A stretch of DNA of 64,000 nucleotides from Malachius bipustulatus. Taxonomy: Eukaryota; Arthropoda; Insecta; Coleoptera; Melyridae. The DNA is taken from contig OU342634.1 in the NCBI GenBank assembly GCA_910589415.1, positions 4,712,001-4,776,000 of the forward strand. Direction: 5' to 3'. The translations under genes were made by a program, and so were the position numbers. The notes beneath the pieces were generated by a model that was given only the letters and a program-made list of their open reading frames with translations, searched no databases and had not been told where the DNA came from. Every line of letters begins with the position of its first letter. The first letter of the stretch is position 1. Shown here in pieces: positions 42,023 through 53,049 of this stretch.

Positions 42023-42625
42023 GTGGCAAAAATAATTGTAAAAATGAATGAAAACAAAAAAGTCCTATATGGTGCCAACTTTTTGATGGGCACTGTATAT
42101 CTACCTACCCAATCTAGAAAAAAATTTATATCGAAAAAAAAATATTTTTTGTAGTTGATTGATCAATAATTTGATCATCACATGAGATTTGATATTTATA
42201 AAATACTAGACCTATAAAAAAGACTCAGGTGTGTTATACATGTAGAAGCACCGCGACATGACAAATCAAATTCAAGACATCTTTATGAAAAATATAAACA
42301 ATGATAAAATATGGTGTACAATAATAATTAAAATTTATAACTTTTTCTAAGTAAAAGAGAATTATTTACTAAATTGAAAATTTCTGTTTTTGTTAATTGC
42401 ACCAACCATTTAATTCGGCATTATAATAATTAATAGCAAATAAAACTAGCGACCAACGTGAGGCGCTTATTCTAGGGAAATAAATTAAATCGAAAAAACC
42501 AAATGGAAGTTGAAGTGTTAATGAACTAACTAATCAGATAACATCAGAATGGATCAGATACAAGCTAGCATAATAAAATTTAGGATGTTGTAGGAGAGAA
42601 ATCAAAACAGCAGATGATCAAATAA
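42023..42625. other. AT-rich stretch with a PBS-like block, no gene
   Basis: GCGACCAACGTGAGGC at 42451-42466 on the + strand resembles the PBS-like block at 38536-38553 on the other strand. Nothing else recognised. Confidence 0.3.
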
Positions 42626-42778
42626 AGTAGTGGAAATGCAGAGATAAAAGTAGGTGACAATAAATCATATTATGTATGGTTTAAAGAATTAGGAGGAGAA
42701 CATTTGTTTTTTAATCCCAATGGAAAAATAAAGGAAACCATAACTTCAAGTATTGACTTATATCCACCCCTTGTTTAA
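42626..42778 (+). other. coding-like island of 50 codons, unknown
   Basis: Between a TAA at 42623 and a TAA at 42776 the + strand reads GNAEIKVGDNKSYYVWFKEL then GGEHLFFNPNGKIKETITSS and a short tail. Composition is that of normal protein, in contrast to the AT-noise around it. It has no ATG and a poor acceptor. It may be the last exon of a gene or a retroelement piece. Confidence 0.3.
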
Positions 42779-43030
42779 TAATTAATTCCGATTTGACCAT
42801 TGAATAATTTGACCAATAAAAAATAAAAATGTTTACAAGTAGTTATTATTTTTCGCAAGACGCTCACTAAAATAATATTTTTAGCGCTTATTTACGTAAA
42901 TGTAATAATAGGTGCTATAGACTGTACCCACGTTAAAATACAATCGCCTGGTGGTGAGCGAGCAGAATTGTTCAGAAATCGGAAACACTATTTCAGCATC
43001 AATGTTCAAGCAATATGTGATGCTGACTAA

Positions 43031-43111
43031 CTGCGGTATTTTACATGTAAAATTCCCGTTGATGGACCATCATAGGATAATCATTTTTAATTAGCGTTCT
43101 AGCACTCCACC
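43031..43111. mobile_element. 81-bp MITE remnant, related to the one at 63.5 kb
   Basis: It interrupts the transposase between ICDAD and LKLQHL, with TAA near both ends. Its right part (CCATCATAGGATAATCATTT, TTAGCGTTCTAGCACTCC) matches 63518-63575 (CCATCATATGATG..., TTAGCGTTCTATCACTCC), so both derive from one family. Confidence 0.65.
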
Positions 43112-43505
43112 CTTAAAGTTGCAGCATTTAATAGCTCGATGGCCTGGATCAGTCCACGACAGTACCATCTTTAATGACTCTCCACTTCCTGCAGAATTTG
43201 AAATCGGCCTTTACGGGAATGGTATACTTCTTGGAGATAGCGGTCACGCTTGCAAGAATTATTTATTAATTCCATTGCTGCATCCTGATGGTCGAGGTGA
43301 AGTAGCATACAATAGGGCTCACGTAGCTACTAGAAACACTATTGAGCGTTTCTTTGGTGTGTTAAAGAGAAGATTTCCATGCTTGCAGTTATGTCTACGT
43401 CTTAAATTGGAAACTACGGTTGAGGTGATTGTAGCTTGTGGAGTGTTGCATAATATCTGCAAAGAACAAAATGATATATTTCCACAAGGAGACATGGAAG
43501 AAGTA

Positions 43506-44238
43506 TACACCGTGTTTTATATTAAGTCGGCACTATTGCTAACTTCGTTATTATTTAACCTAGAAAGTCGGTTAAATTAGCAAACTAGTAGTATTTTTGC
43601 CGCTGAATAAAATAGCGAAAGCAGAAAAACAATTGAACATCGCGTTTTCGAGATATTTAAAAAAATGTAATTTTTTTAATGGAAATAATGTATATTTTTA
43701 GATGGATCGGTTCCAAATTTTTTTTAAAGGGAAAAGTCTTTATACACTATGATCCTAAAATAATAAATTCATTAATTATTCATTATTTTATTACTCCCAA
43801 AGTAGGCTGCGACAATTATTGTAATTTAGTGTACCTACGTAATGTAAGGTAAAAAAATTATGTCGTCCTCAATAGTGTATTTTTCAATAAAAAAAATACA
43901 CTAAAAATAAGAGTTGTTACCTTGAAAAGGATTTAATTTTACATAAACAAATAACAGAACTTGTTTGTGTGTAAAATTTTATTATTTTAGGATCATAGTG
44001 CATAGACTTTTTCCTTTAAAAAATTTTTTGCAACCGATCCATCTAAATATATACAAGGTGTTCCATAAAAAAGATACATTTTTTTAAATATATCGAAAAC
44101 GCGATGTTCAATTGTTTTCCTGTTTTCATCGTTTTATTCAGGAGAAAAAATACTACTAGTTTGCTAATTTAACCGACTTTCTAGGTTAAATAATAACGAA
44201 GTTAGCAATAGTGCCGACTTAATATAAAACACGGTGTA
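43506..44238. mobile_element. 733-bp foldback MITE in the Harbinger transposase
   Basis: Starts TACACCGTGTTTTATATTAA, ends with its complement, with about 260-base inverted arms (43506-43767, about 43972-44238) and TA on both sides. No ORF of its own. An open frame of the transposase runs into it and stops at about 43578, making a false C-terminus. Confidence 0.85.
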
Positions 44239-44432
44239 TAACCAGAAGGGGGAAATTGAACAGGAAGTAATAAGGGAAAATGATAATAATAATAACCCTA
44301 ACTATGCAGTTAGAAATGCTCTTATAGCAATGACTTTCAATTGATTTATAACATAAACAAATTAGTGCGGTTTTTCAGTTTTTATTTAAACAAGCAAAAA
44401 TTCAACTTATGATTGTTTCAATTTATTAATTT

Positions 44433-45423
44433 CTAGATTAAGTTTTTTATAGTTAAATTTTCTATTATTCTTTGCCTTCTTCCCTCATTGACGGCATTAA
44501 CGTATTTTTGCTTAAAATAAAGCAGCCTGGAGCGGTCTGCCGTTTTTGCTTTAACTTTTATTTTCTGAATTCTGGGTTTCCTCTTTGTTAAACGGGAACT
44601 GGGAACCGTACTGGGAAGGGGCTCAGATTCTGGCATGTCATTGACAGGTTCGGGCAGGTTCAGGATAGGTTTGAGAGGCACAGGATCCACATCAAAAACA
44701 TCTGCTGTCACAAGATCCTTATCTGTAAATTTTAAAAATCAGGCCATACTTCACTGATCTTTTGAGTTTATAATATAATTAATTAATTGATGGGTATTGA
44801 ATGAAAATTTTTATTAAATAATGAAGAAAATATTTACTGAAATAGTCTGCAGCCTGATCAAAAGAATTTGGAATGGGCTGAACTTGTTGCTGCAGCTCAG
44901 CAAGCAATTTTTCCTACCCGTTGCTTATGGAAGTAACGTTACCTCCACCCGTTTTTAAGATTTCATGCTTAAAATATTAATGACAAATTTCAGTTTTAAT
45001 TATGCAAAATGAAATTTAAAAAAATTAGTAGGTATATTGATCATTGATATACATGATTACCACCTTGAACTCAGCTGCAGCAGTTTTCGCAGCTTTGAGT
45101 TTTTCAATATAATCCTTTTGCCAAAAATATATGAAGCTGTTATGTTTTGTTATGAGAATAAAAATTATGAAGCATACGTGTCCAACAGCTACGTCTTTTC
45201 TGATTTGTCTCTTCATATTTTCATATAAAATTTTCAGCTGCTTTGCAGACCTCGTGCCAGAATTTGCACAGCTGTTATAGGCAGCAGCAATGTTGTTCCA
45301 TACATTACACTTTTGTTGCACAAAAACAGATTTTGTGCACTTATTTTCAAGCACATTTTTGTTTCTAAGGATATGGAATGAAGGATGATTAGGAGAACAT
45401 ATCAGAATGGCAAAAAAATTCAA
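44433..45423 (-). pseudogene. Harbinger Myb/SANT-like DNA-binding protein
   Basis: Three exon-like blocks on the - strand: 45423 to about 45060, with QQKCNVWNNIAAAYNSCANS and RSAKQLKILYENMKRQIRK (Myb/SANT helices), an internal intron-like break, then DYIEKLKAAKTAAAEFK; about 44962-44838 with GGGNVTSISNG, an in-frame TAG, EKLLAELQQQVQPIPNSFDQ; and 44724-44433, after a TTTACAG acceptor, ending QRIIENLTIKNLI. It would bind the element ends and help import the transposase. The in-frame stop near 44927 marks it as damaged unless an alternative splice avoids it. Confidence 0.65.
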
Positions 45424-45735
45424 ACAGAATGAGAAAATTCATTCGAAGCAAGTTGTACCTATGTGAAATTTATCTCATTAATCGAAACTATATTATGGAT
45501 TTATTTGCGAAGAAGTATTGTCCATTTAATTCCCTGCTTCTTTTTTATTTGCCTGTACTGACTAATTTAAACCCGGCAGAAAAGAGTGATGAAAAATACA
45601 ATGTTGAGTTATTGTTTACATCCGTGGCCAGTCGCACTGTGTCCAAGAGTATCATGATTCATGATACTAGTGAAAGTCTGTGCAAATTGGTAACGAGGGA
45701 GAAATTTGCTTCGTTATACCTGTAGTTACCATTGA

Positions 45736-46119
45736 GATGGCCCATTGATTCTCTGACGATTTTTGGAAATTTTCCCTTGCTCTTCCCGAATGCCTAATTA
45801 GTTTGGGACCGGCGTCAATAAGGACTGGTGATACAAAGAAATCATTTGCCTGTGCATGTTTTATTACCCTCCCAGCACCCCTATTCGCTTCATGGTAGCG
45901 ATAGATTTTAAAGCTGATTTGCACAATAAAGTAACTACAAATGTTGAAACTACAAGGTAAAACATTGAAATCTAACCATGTAAAAATTGTAGTGAAATGC
46001 GACCGGCCAGGGATGGAAATTATTACCCAATGTTGTTCTGAGATGAATTTCAATCACAAGTATGTACTGATACGGGATACCGCCATACAAGTCCCAATAA
46101 GGTACACAAAAATTTATAG
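45736..46119. other. no gene recognised
   Basis: One - strand frame (45667-46053) contains YRYHEANRGAGRVIKHAQAN and more, but I recognise no family, and its lower part overlaps the possible Harbinger terminal region. Confidence 0.35.
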
Positions 46120-46123
46120 CGCG
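46120..46123. repeat. target-site duplication CGCG, left
   Basis: CGCG precedes the LTR at 46124 and follows the other LTR at 55104-55107. Alternating pyrimidine-purine targets are typical of errantiviruses. Confidence 0.85.
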
Positions 46124-46521
46124 AGTTATGCACCTCTTAATCCATATCATTTGTAATTAGGTAAGACATAAACAAACTAAGACAAAGACCTAGTGTCTCT
46201 AGAAATTAGTAAATATTTATCATATAAGAATTAACCTAGAATGTAAGTACTTAATACCATTATTAAAGTATATATTTTAAGACCCAAAAAGGCGTGTTGA
46301 TAACAGATACATGCACGTGGTCACGTACACAAAACGGAAAGGGCATTGCCTTTCCAGAAGCTATATAAGCTATGACAACGCATTTCAAGCTCAGATTAGA
46401 TTTAGCCTTCCTGGCCTAATGTATTAAATTGTAAACCGTTTGTTATGAATTTATTATATTAGTCTTTTCTCAATATAAATAATTTTTTAAAAAGCCTTTC
46501 GTTGAATTGCAAACCAAAATT
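46124..46521 (+). repeat. errantivirus 5' LTR, 398 bp
   Basis: Starts AGTTATGCACC, ends CCAAAATT. A TATATAA box (46362-46368) sits in the promoter region, preceded by the palindrome-rich CACGTGGTCACGTAC. The LTR drives element transcription. Confidence 0.95.
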
Positions 46522-46538
46522 GGCGCAGTCGGTAGGAT
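46521..46538 (+). promoter_or_regulatory. primer-binding site
   Basis: TGGCGCAGTCGGTAGGAT starts on the last base of the LTR, the usual position for a tRNA primer in this genus. TGGCGCAGTCG is the common errantivirus primer site. Confidence 0.85.
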
Positions 46539-47245
46539 TCAACCCTTTGCACAATAATTTGCACAGAATCTTGCATTTGAGCAAGGAAAGTACAAAAGTG
46601 TAGAGTCAGTGTTAACTGAGTAGTGCTGTCTTCAAAGAACCTGGTCGACAATTCAACTTCAGAAGCATCATCTGCAAGACCTGAGCCTGGCAACTCAAGC
46701 ATCGAGTCTCAGAGGCAACAAAGTCAGCAGATCCAGACGACTCCAACAGTTCGAGAACAGAGAAACTGCAAGGATCCATAGAGGCTCCTCATCAACTCGA
46801 CGTTCGAACCTTGGGACATCTCGTCTACTGAAGGAAGCTTGCCTGTACAGTAAGTCCTTTCCTTCACCTTTCCTAGATCATAAGATTATAAAAAGAATAT
46901 AAATATCAAATTTATTAAATGAAACTAATTTGAACATTTTTCAAAGAAAATTTTAATTAAAATAGAATTTAGATTTGAGATAAAAAACTCAAAATATTAG
47001 TAAAATTCCTAATTGAATTTATTAAATAAAAAATAAAATATAACCATTATTACTTAATTAACTATTAATATTACCTATAAGTTTATCTTGGATATTTTCT
47101 AAAAATAAAACGTATTATTATATGCTAGGTTTTACTAACTGCATTTCTTAGAGATATATTTTTAGCAAATTTTATTATATTAAGATATATATTTTTCTTT
47201 CCTTCGTTATATATTGCAATTTTCGAATTTTTACCTGATTAACTA

Positions 47246-48446
47246 TTGCGCATTATGGCTCAACAACCAATTAACTACGCCGCAATCAAAGCATATGCAG
47301 ATGCAATCCCACAATTTGATGGTAACGAGTTTGGTTTATATCCTTTTATAGAACAGAGCACCAAGCTCCTAAATCACTTTGGTCGAGACGGTGACCCAGC
47401 ATTGTCATCGTATCTCCTAGGCCTTGTTACCAGCAAATTTAAGGATAGAGCACTCGCATTAGTCGGTAGTCGCAGTGACTTAGTCACCTGGGACAGTATA
47501 AAACAAGCACTCATAAGTTGCTTTGATGACCATCGCGACATAGATTGCCTTGTTAACGACATAAATATAGCGACCCCTCACCCAAGAGAATCCTTGCTAG
47601 AATTTAGCAACAGATTACAAATTCTTCGCGGAAAAATCGCGACCAAGCTAAAAGCTATCCCTTTAGCACAAATGCCATTAGCTACGAAAGAAATCAAATA
47701 TGCCCACTATGAGGCACTCACTTTAAATGTTTTTATAAGAAACCTACACCCTCTTTATTTGCAAATGGCAGTTCGATTGAGAAATCCAACCACATTAGAA
47801 CAAGCCCAATCATTCTTAATTCAGGAAGAAAACTTCCAGAAATTAAATAACTCGAACATGCACAGACCCAACAACAACAGAAACATAAAACCGCAAAACT
47901 CAAATCATCGCCCCTTATTTTCACAAACACCTCACCATACATACACCCCCAACAATTATTCTGGACCTATTCCCAACTTCAATAATCAATTCCAAAATCA
48001 AAACCCATCTTATAGACCCAGTTTTCCGTCTCAACCTGTGAACGTCACACCCCGTCCGATTCAACAAAGATTTTTTACTAATCGCCAAGTTTTCGGCAAA
48101 CCCCAGCCTGCATTCGGCAAAAACACCCCGATATCCAGATTTAATGCTTCGACTAACAATCCAACACCTATGAGCGTATCCAAACAGATATCTCATAGAC
48201 CCCAACAAGGTTTCTCCCAAAATCCATACAAGAGATTTAAACCCGACGAACTTCATAACGTCGAAATCCCAGAAACTACAGCGAATGATGAATTTGCTGA
48301 AAACCCAGAAGAAGAGTCTTATTATAACGACTATGACGACTATTACCCGTACTCCGAAAATTTTAACGCCGATAGCTTTTCACATGATTCGAATCTACGA
48401 TCAGAAATGGAAATTTCCAATCACACATCCGAAGAAAATTTTCGTG
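47246..48446 (+). CDS. gag: errantivirus gag
   Basis: About 400 residues, from MRIMAQQPINYAAIKAYADA (an internal ATG nine bases on is as likely to be the start). The structural protein forms particles. The N-terminal half is helical (FDGNEFGLYPFIEQSTKLLN, FKDRALALVGSRSDL, SLLEFSNRLQILRGKI). The C-terminal half is rich in Asn, Gln, Pro and Phe with basic patches and ends in an acidic Tyr/Asp stretch. There is no CCHC knuckle, as usual in errantiviruses. The apparent stop just after 48450 lies in the inserted Harbinger element; the true end of gag and its overlap with pol are interrupted. Confidence 0.9.
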
Positions 48447-48449
48447 TAA

Positions 48450-49423
48450 AGGTGCCCACAGACTAGCACACAAGTGCGTCATACATGTTTGTCATACATG
48501 TGCATCGTCCATGTACGATGAGCGTTTCTCAGCCACAGATCTACACACTAGCTTGTCACGCAAGCAGTATCGAAGTACGCGATGAACAGTGAGGACGAAT
48601 ATATTTTACTGGCAGCGGCGTACGCTATTCTAGTTAAAAAGAAAAGAAATAAATTAATTCAAAAGCCGAAAATTCGAATAAAATGGGTCAAAGATTGGCT
48701 TTTAAAACGCTCACAATATACGCATATAAATCTTCTAGAAGAACTACGATTGGAACCAGACGATTGGCGAAATTACCTGAGGATGGATGAAGATAGTTAC
48801 GTAACGCTATTAACGTTAGTGTCTCCAATAATAGAAAAACAGAACACAATTTTGTATCTTGTATCGATTTTTGTAATCACTACTTTTTGTTTTCCATAGA
48901 CAAGGATAACTTTTGTAAATCGTCTCAATAAACTCTGTCAAAAAGGTTTTCGACATGTTTCTTATAAAATCAGACATTGTCCGGCAGGCGAAAACAAACT
49001 AAATAGTAATAATGTTATGAATTTAATAACAGTTATCTAAAAATATTAAATTAATTTATCTAAATTAATTTTTTGGCAATCAACAACTTAACAATTAATT
49101 CGTTTCTGTGTACAATAAAATTTGTTCTGCCTACTACATTTTGTTTCTAAAACATTAATAATAGCTCCAACAAATACCTAATAATTCCAAAAAATTACGA
49201 GACACTGATACTAAAAATGTGTGCAAATGAAGAGTGAACACGGCCACACACCGACAATCTGTATGCATCATTCATGCTTGCACGTGCATGAATTCCGGTC
49301 AAACCAGAAAACTTGTATGACATACATGTTTGAGGGTTTTTGCCCACACACTGGCAAACATGAATGCGCAAGCGTTTACGACAAACATGTAGGACACACA
49401 TGTATGCTAGTCTGTGGGCACCT
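48450..49423 (+). mobile_element. Harbinger-derived insertion between gag and pol
   Basis: About 970 bases with inverted ends AGGTGCCCACAGACTAGCA and TGCTAGTCTGTGGGCACCT, flanked by TAA and TAG, close to the 3-base TWA duplication of PIF/Harbinger elements. Many ACATGT-type motifs lie near both ends (about 48485-48520 and 49240-49405). It carries a short N-terminal transposase exon (48582-48896). ORF calls that begin pol at 49221 start inside this insert and are artefacts. Confidence 0.8.
48582..48896 (+). CDS. Harbinger transposase N-terminal exon fragment
   Basis: MNSEDEYILLAAAYAILVKK leads to RIKWVKDWLLKRSQYTHINL and LEELRLEPDDWRNYLRMDED, the N-terminal region of insect Harbinger transposases, and ends soon after SPIIEKQNT, where such proteins often have an intron. 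A GTATC follows, but no catalytic exon exists in the insert, so this is a non-autonomous derivative. Confidence 0.7.
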
Positions 49424-49426
49424 TAG

Positions 49427-52400
49427 GAGCCTCGGAAAATACGAACTAAATATTATAGGTCAAAACAAACTCCCTTACATTATAATACAAAATCCCCCAT
49501 TAAAATTACTTATAGATACAGGCGCGACCACCTGTCTTCTGAAACCTTCAGTTGTCGAAAAAACTTTCCCGGACAAGATATTTCACGACCCTTTTTCTTT
49601 GACCTCCTGCGGAATCAACAACCAAGGTAGATTCAAAGCAATAATTCCAACATTTGAAGAATTTCGCACGAATAGAAACTTTGAAGTATGTCTCTTCGAC
49701 TTTCATCGTTATTTTGATGGCCTTCTAGGATTACCTTTTCTCCAACAAAATAAATTAAAAATCGACTTATCAGATAACACCCTCTCCAACGATCGAGTCA
49801 AAATCAAACTTCATTTCGAGAGAAACCACGATGAACATATAGATATCGAACCCAATTCGAGAAAAATCTGCACTGTCACCTGTGACCAAGAACAAGGCGT
49901 TATAGAAATCCCTGAAATGAAATCAGAACATTGCTATACTTTACCCGCTATCGGAACAGCAAAGAACTATAAAACACAAATCGAAATATTTAATCCCACT
50001 AATAAATCCATTCGAATTAAAAGTCCCCATATTTCAAGCAAATCGTTCCAACCAGATGATTTTCAAATTTGCAATTTCGAAACCAGATACACCAACTCAG
50101 AAACTCCTTCATCATCACGCCCTAATATAAGAACAGATCATCTAAATACTGAGGAAAAATCCGAACTAATAAATCTTTGCCAAAAATATTCAGACATATT
50201 CCACAACGAGGACAAACCACTCACTTTTACTAATCAAGTCAAACACGAGATAAAGACCAAAGACGAACTACCAATACACTCGAAAACGTATAGATACCCC
50301 TACGTTCACAAGCAGGAAGTAGAAAACCAAATTAACCAGATGTTAAAAAACGGCATCATTAGACATTCCGACAGTCCTTACTCCGCCCCTATTTGGATCG
50401 TCCCAAAAAAACTCGACGCTTCAAATAAACAAAAATGGAGATTAGTCGTGGACTATCGTAAACTTAACGAAAACAAAATCGATGATAGATATCCCATCCC
50501 AAATATTACCGATATCTTAGACAGACTAGGTAGGGCAAACTATTTCACAACCCTCGATCTTCAACCATCAAATCGAAATGTCTCCAGAAAGTATCCCCAA
50601 AACAGCCTTTTCTACAGAGAACGGACATTATGAATTTCTTAGGATGCCTTTTGGTTTAAAAAATGCACCTTCCACTTTTCAAAGAGTCATGAACAACATA
50701 CTAAGAAATCTTGTCAATAAAATATGCCTAGTATATATGGACGACATCATTATCTTTTCCACTAATCTTGAAGAGCATATCAAAAATTTAAAAGCAGTAT
50801 TCTCTCGATTAAGAGAATCTAACATGAAAATCCAGCCTGATAAAAGTGAATTTTTAAGAAAAGATGTAGAATTTTTAGGGCACATCATTACGCCCGACGG
50901 AATCAAACCCAATCCAAAGAAAATTCAGGCAATAAAAAATTTTCCAGTCCCTACAACGGCTAAAGAAATTAAATCTTTCCTGGGTTTAGTAGGTTATTAC
51001 AGGAAATTCATTAATAACTTCGCTAAAATTACAAAACCGATAACCCAATGCTTAAAGAAAGGACAAACTATCAAACACACTTCAGAGTTCATCAGCGCAG
51101 TAAACACATGCAAAACTCTTTTATGCAATGAACCGATATTGCAATATCCAGATTTTAATAAAGAGTTTATTGTCACCACTGATGCAAGTCAATTTGCGGT
51201 AGGAGCAATCCTTTCGCAAGGCCCTATAAATTCCGATAAACCAATTTCCTATGCATCTCGCACTCTCAATGCCGCCGAGATTAATTACTCCACCATAGAA
51301 AAAGAACTTCTAGCCATAATCTATGCAGTAAAAACTTTTAGACCATATCTATTCGGTCACAAATTCAAGATCGTCACAGATCACAAACCATTGACCTGGC
51401 TGTTTTCCCTAAAGGAACCCAACTCTAAACTTGTTAGATGGAGACTAACCCTGTCCGAATACGACTACGAAATTATCTATAAAAAAGGCAAAATCAACTC
51501 CAACGCCGACGCTTTATCACGAGTAAAAATCCCAAATCAGGAACTAGAAATTTACCCTATAGACACTGATAACACTAACAGTCTTATAGTCGAAACAGGA
51601 GACGACGACATAGACGAACTCCTTAACAACCATTTAAGAGAAATGGAAGACACTAATACACAACACTCCAATTTAGAAGACCCTGTTCTGGACATACCAA
51701 TTACAGAGCACCCAGTTAATTTCTATAAAAATCAAATAATATTCGGCTACTCGCCAAATAAAACGACATACACCTGTACCAAAAGTAACCCTTTCAACAA
51801 AAATCGTATAACAATTCATTGCAAAAACGAACACCTAGAAAATTCCACAATAGAAGCATTTAAAAATTTCATCGATCCTAAAACCAAATATTGCATTTAT
51901 GTAGATGAAAAATTCACAAATGGAGTTAAACGTATATCAACAACTATACTCCCTAAGACATTCAAAAATAACGCATTTTCTCTTTGTACATCCACAAAAT
52001 TCGTAAAAGACGTGGAAGTGATAGATGACCAAAGAATGTACCTCAAATTCACACACGAAACAAAAACTGGTCACCGCGGAATAAAACAAACCATAGAACA
52101 GATAACCCAGAAATACTCTGGCCAAACATCACCGACGACGCAACAAACTACGTCAACACCTGCAAAATTTGCTTAGAAAACAAATATGAGAGAAGACCTT
52201 ATAAATTGAAATTCGAATTAACACCTACTCCTTCAAGACCTTTTCATTCCTTGCATATCGATACGTTTCACATCGATAAAATAAAATGTCTAACGATCAT
52301 AGACGTATTCTCAAAATATGGACAATGTTACGTTCTAAAACAATTCCATGCTATCGAAATTTTCAATAAACTTCTGTCATACGTAAGTCATCATGGAATA

Positions 52401-53024
52401 CCAAATCAAATTTCCTGCGACAACGGTACCGAATTCAACAACAACATAATCAGAGATTTTTGCAAACTTCACGGTATAACCCTCCATTTTACGACACCGC
52501 ACAATTCAACTTCGAACAGTCCCATTGAAAGATTCCATTCTACCCTACTAGAACACATTCGATGTATAAAACGACAACACCCTTCAAATAGTATTGACGA
52601 CACAATTATTTATGCAATTCTTGCATATAATAACTCCATACATAGCAGTACGAAATTCACACCTTTTCAAATAATAAATTGTAACTTAGAAAATAACGAC
52701 CCGTTCGACATAACTAACGAAACAATAACTTCAGAATTTGTCACAAAACACAAAGAAATTAGCAAAAACCTATTCGCCAAAATTCGAGAAACCTCCCAGG
52801 CCACTAAAGAACAGTGGATAAATAAAAATAACGAATCTAGACCACCTGCTCCAGACATCCCCGAAAATGCCCCTATACACTTCAGAACAAATACACGTGA
52901 CAAACAAAAACCCCTATACAAAGCATCGACTAGCAAAATTAACCAAGGCCCTGTCCTGGAAATGTCTAAAACCAAAAGACATAAATCTAAAATAAAACCG
53001 ATACGGAAGACGAAACAAAATTAA
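49427..53024 (+). pseudogene. pol: errantivirus pol: protease, RT, RNase H, integrase; frame breaks
   Basis: Protease with [12 protein letters not shown] (catalytic DTG) at about 49505-49540; reverse transcriptase with [20 protein letters not shown] and [12 protein letters not shown] (YMDD); RNase H with [16 protein letters not shown] and [12 protein letters not shown]; integrase with H2C2-type zinc residues, IDTFHIDK, SCDNGTEFNNN and NSPIERFHSTL (the D, D, E triad). Breaks: a small deletion at about 50560-50580 that shortens the conserved block just after TTLDL and shifts the frame, and a one-base-type frame change at about 52118 before the zinc region's CKIC. Without these the polyprotein would be about 1,190 residues. 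Confidence 0.9.
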
Positions 53025-53049
53025 TTTTCCTTCGTCATTTTCTTTCCAG

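Larger units (their letters stand above)
42885..44344 (+). pseudogene. Harbinger transposase, split by two MITEs
   Basis: After a TATTTTTAG acceptor: VIIGAIDCTHVKIQSPGGER (first Asp), ELFRNRKHYFSINVQAICDA, then past MITE 1 LIARWPGSVHDSTIFNDSPL, GILLGDSGHACKNYLL (second Asp), and RNTIERFFGVLKRRFPCL (Glu): the full DDE triad. Past MITE 2 the C-terminus continues in frame to RNALIAMTFN and the stop at 44342-44344. It is disabled only by the insertions and the lost N-terminal exon. Confidence 0.8.
42885..45735. mobile_element. PIF/Harbinger transposon with convergent transposase and Myb-like genes
   Basis: Transposase on the + strand (42885-44344) and a Myb/SANT-type protein on the - strand (44433-45423) meet tail to tail, 88 bases apart, as in Harbinger elements, which need both proteins. 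Two MITEs (43031-43111, 43506-44238) split the transposase. The N-terminal transposase exon is not found to the left. The right end is uncertain; AATCAATGGGCCATCTC (complement, near 45733-45750) could be a terminal repeat. Confidence 0.7.

Noticed and set aside
43119..43580. Stop at 43578 as the natural end of the Harbinger transposase
   Set aside because: The last 24 or so residues come from the inserted MITE; the true C-terminus resumes after 44238.
46124..46521. CACGTG in the LTR as a circadian E-box
   Set aside because: A six-base motif in a 398-base LTR is expected too often by chance, and nothing else supports it.
49221..49426. N-terminal Cys/His-rich part of the open frame leading into pol, as a new zinc-finger domain
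   Set aside because: It is encoded by the right end of the inserted Harbinger derivative, which has a matching inverted repeat at 48450; it is not part of pol.
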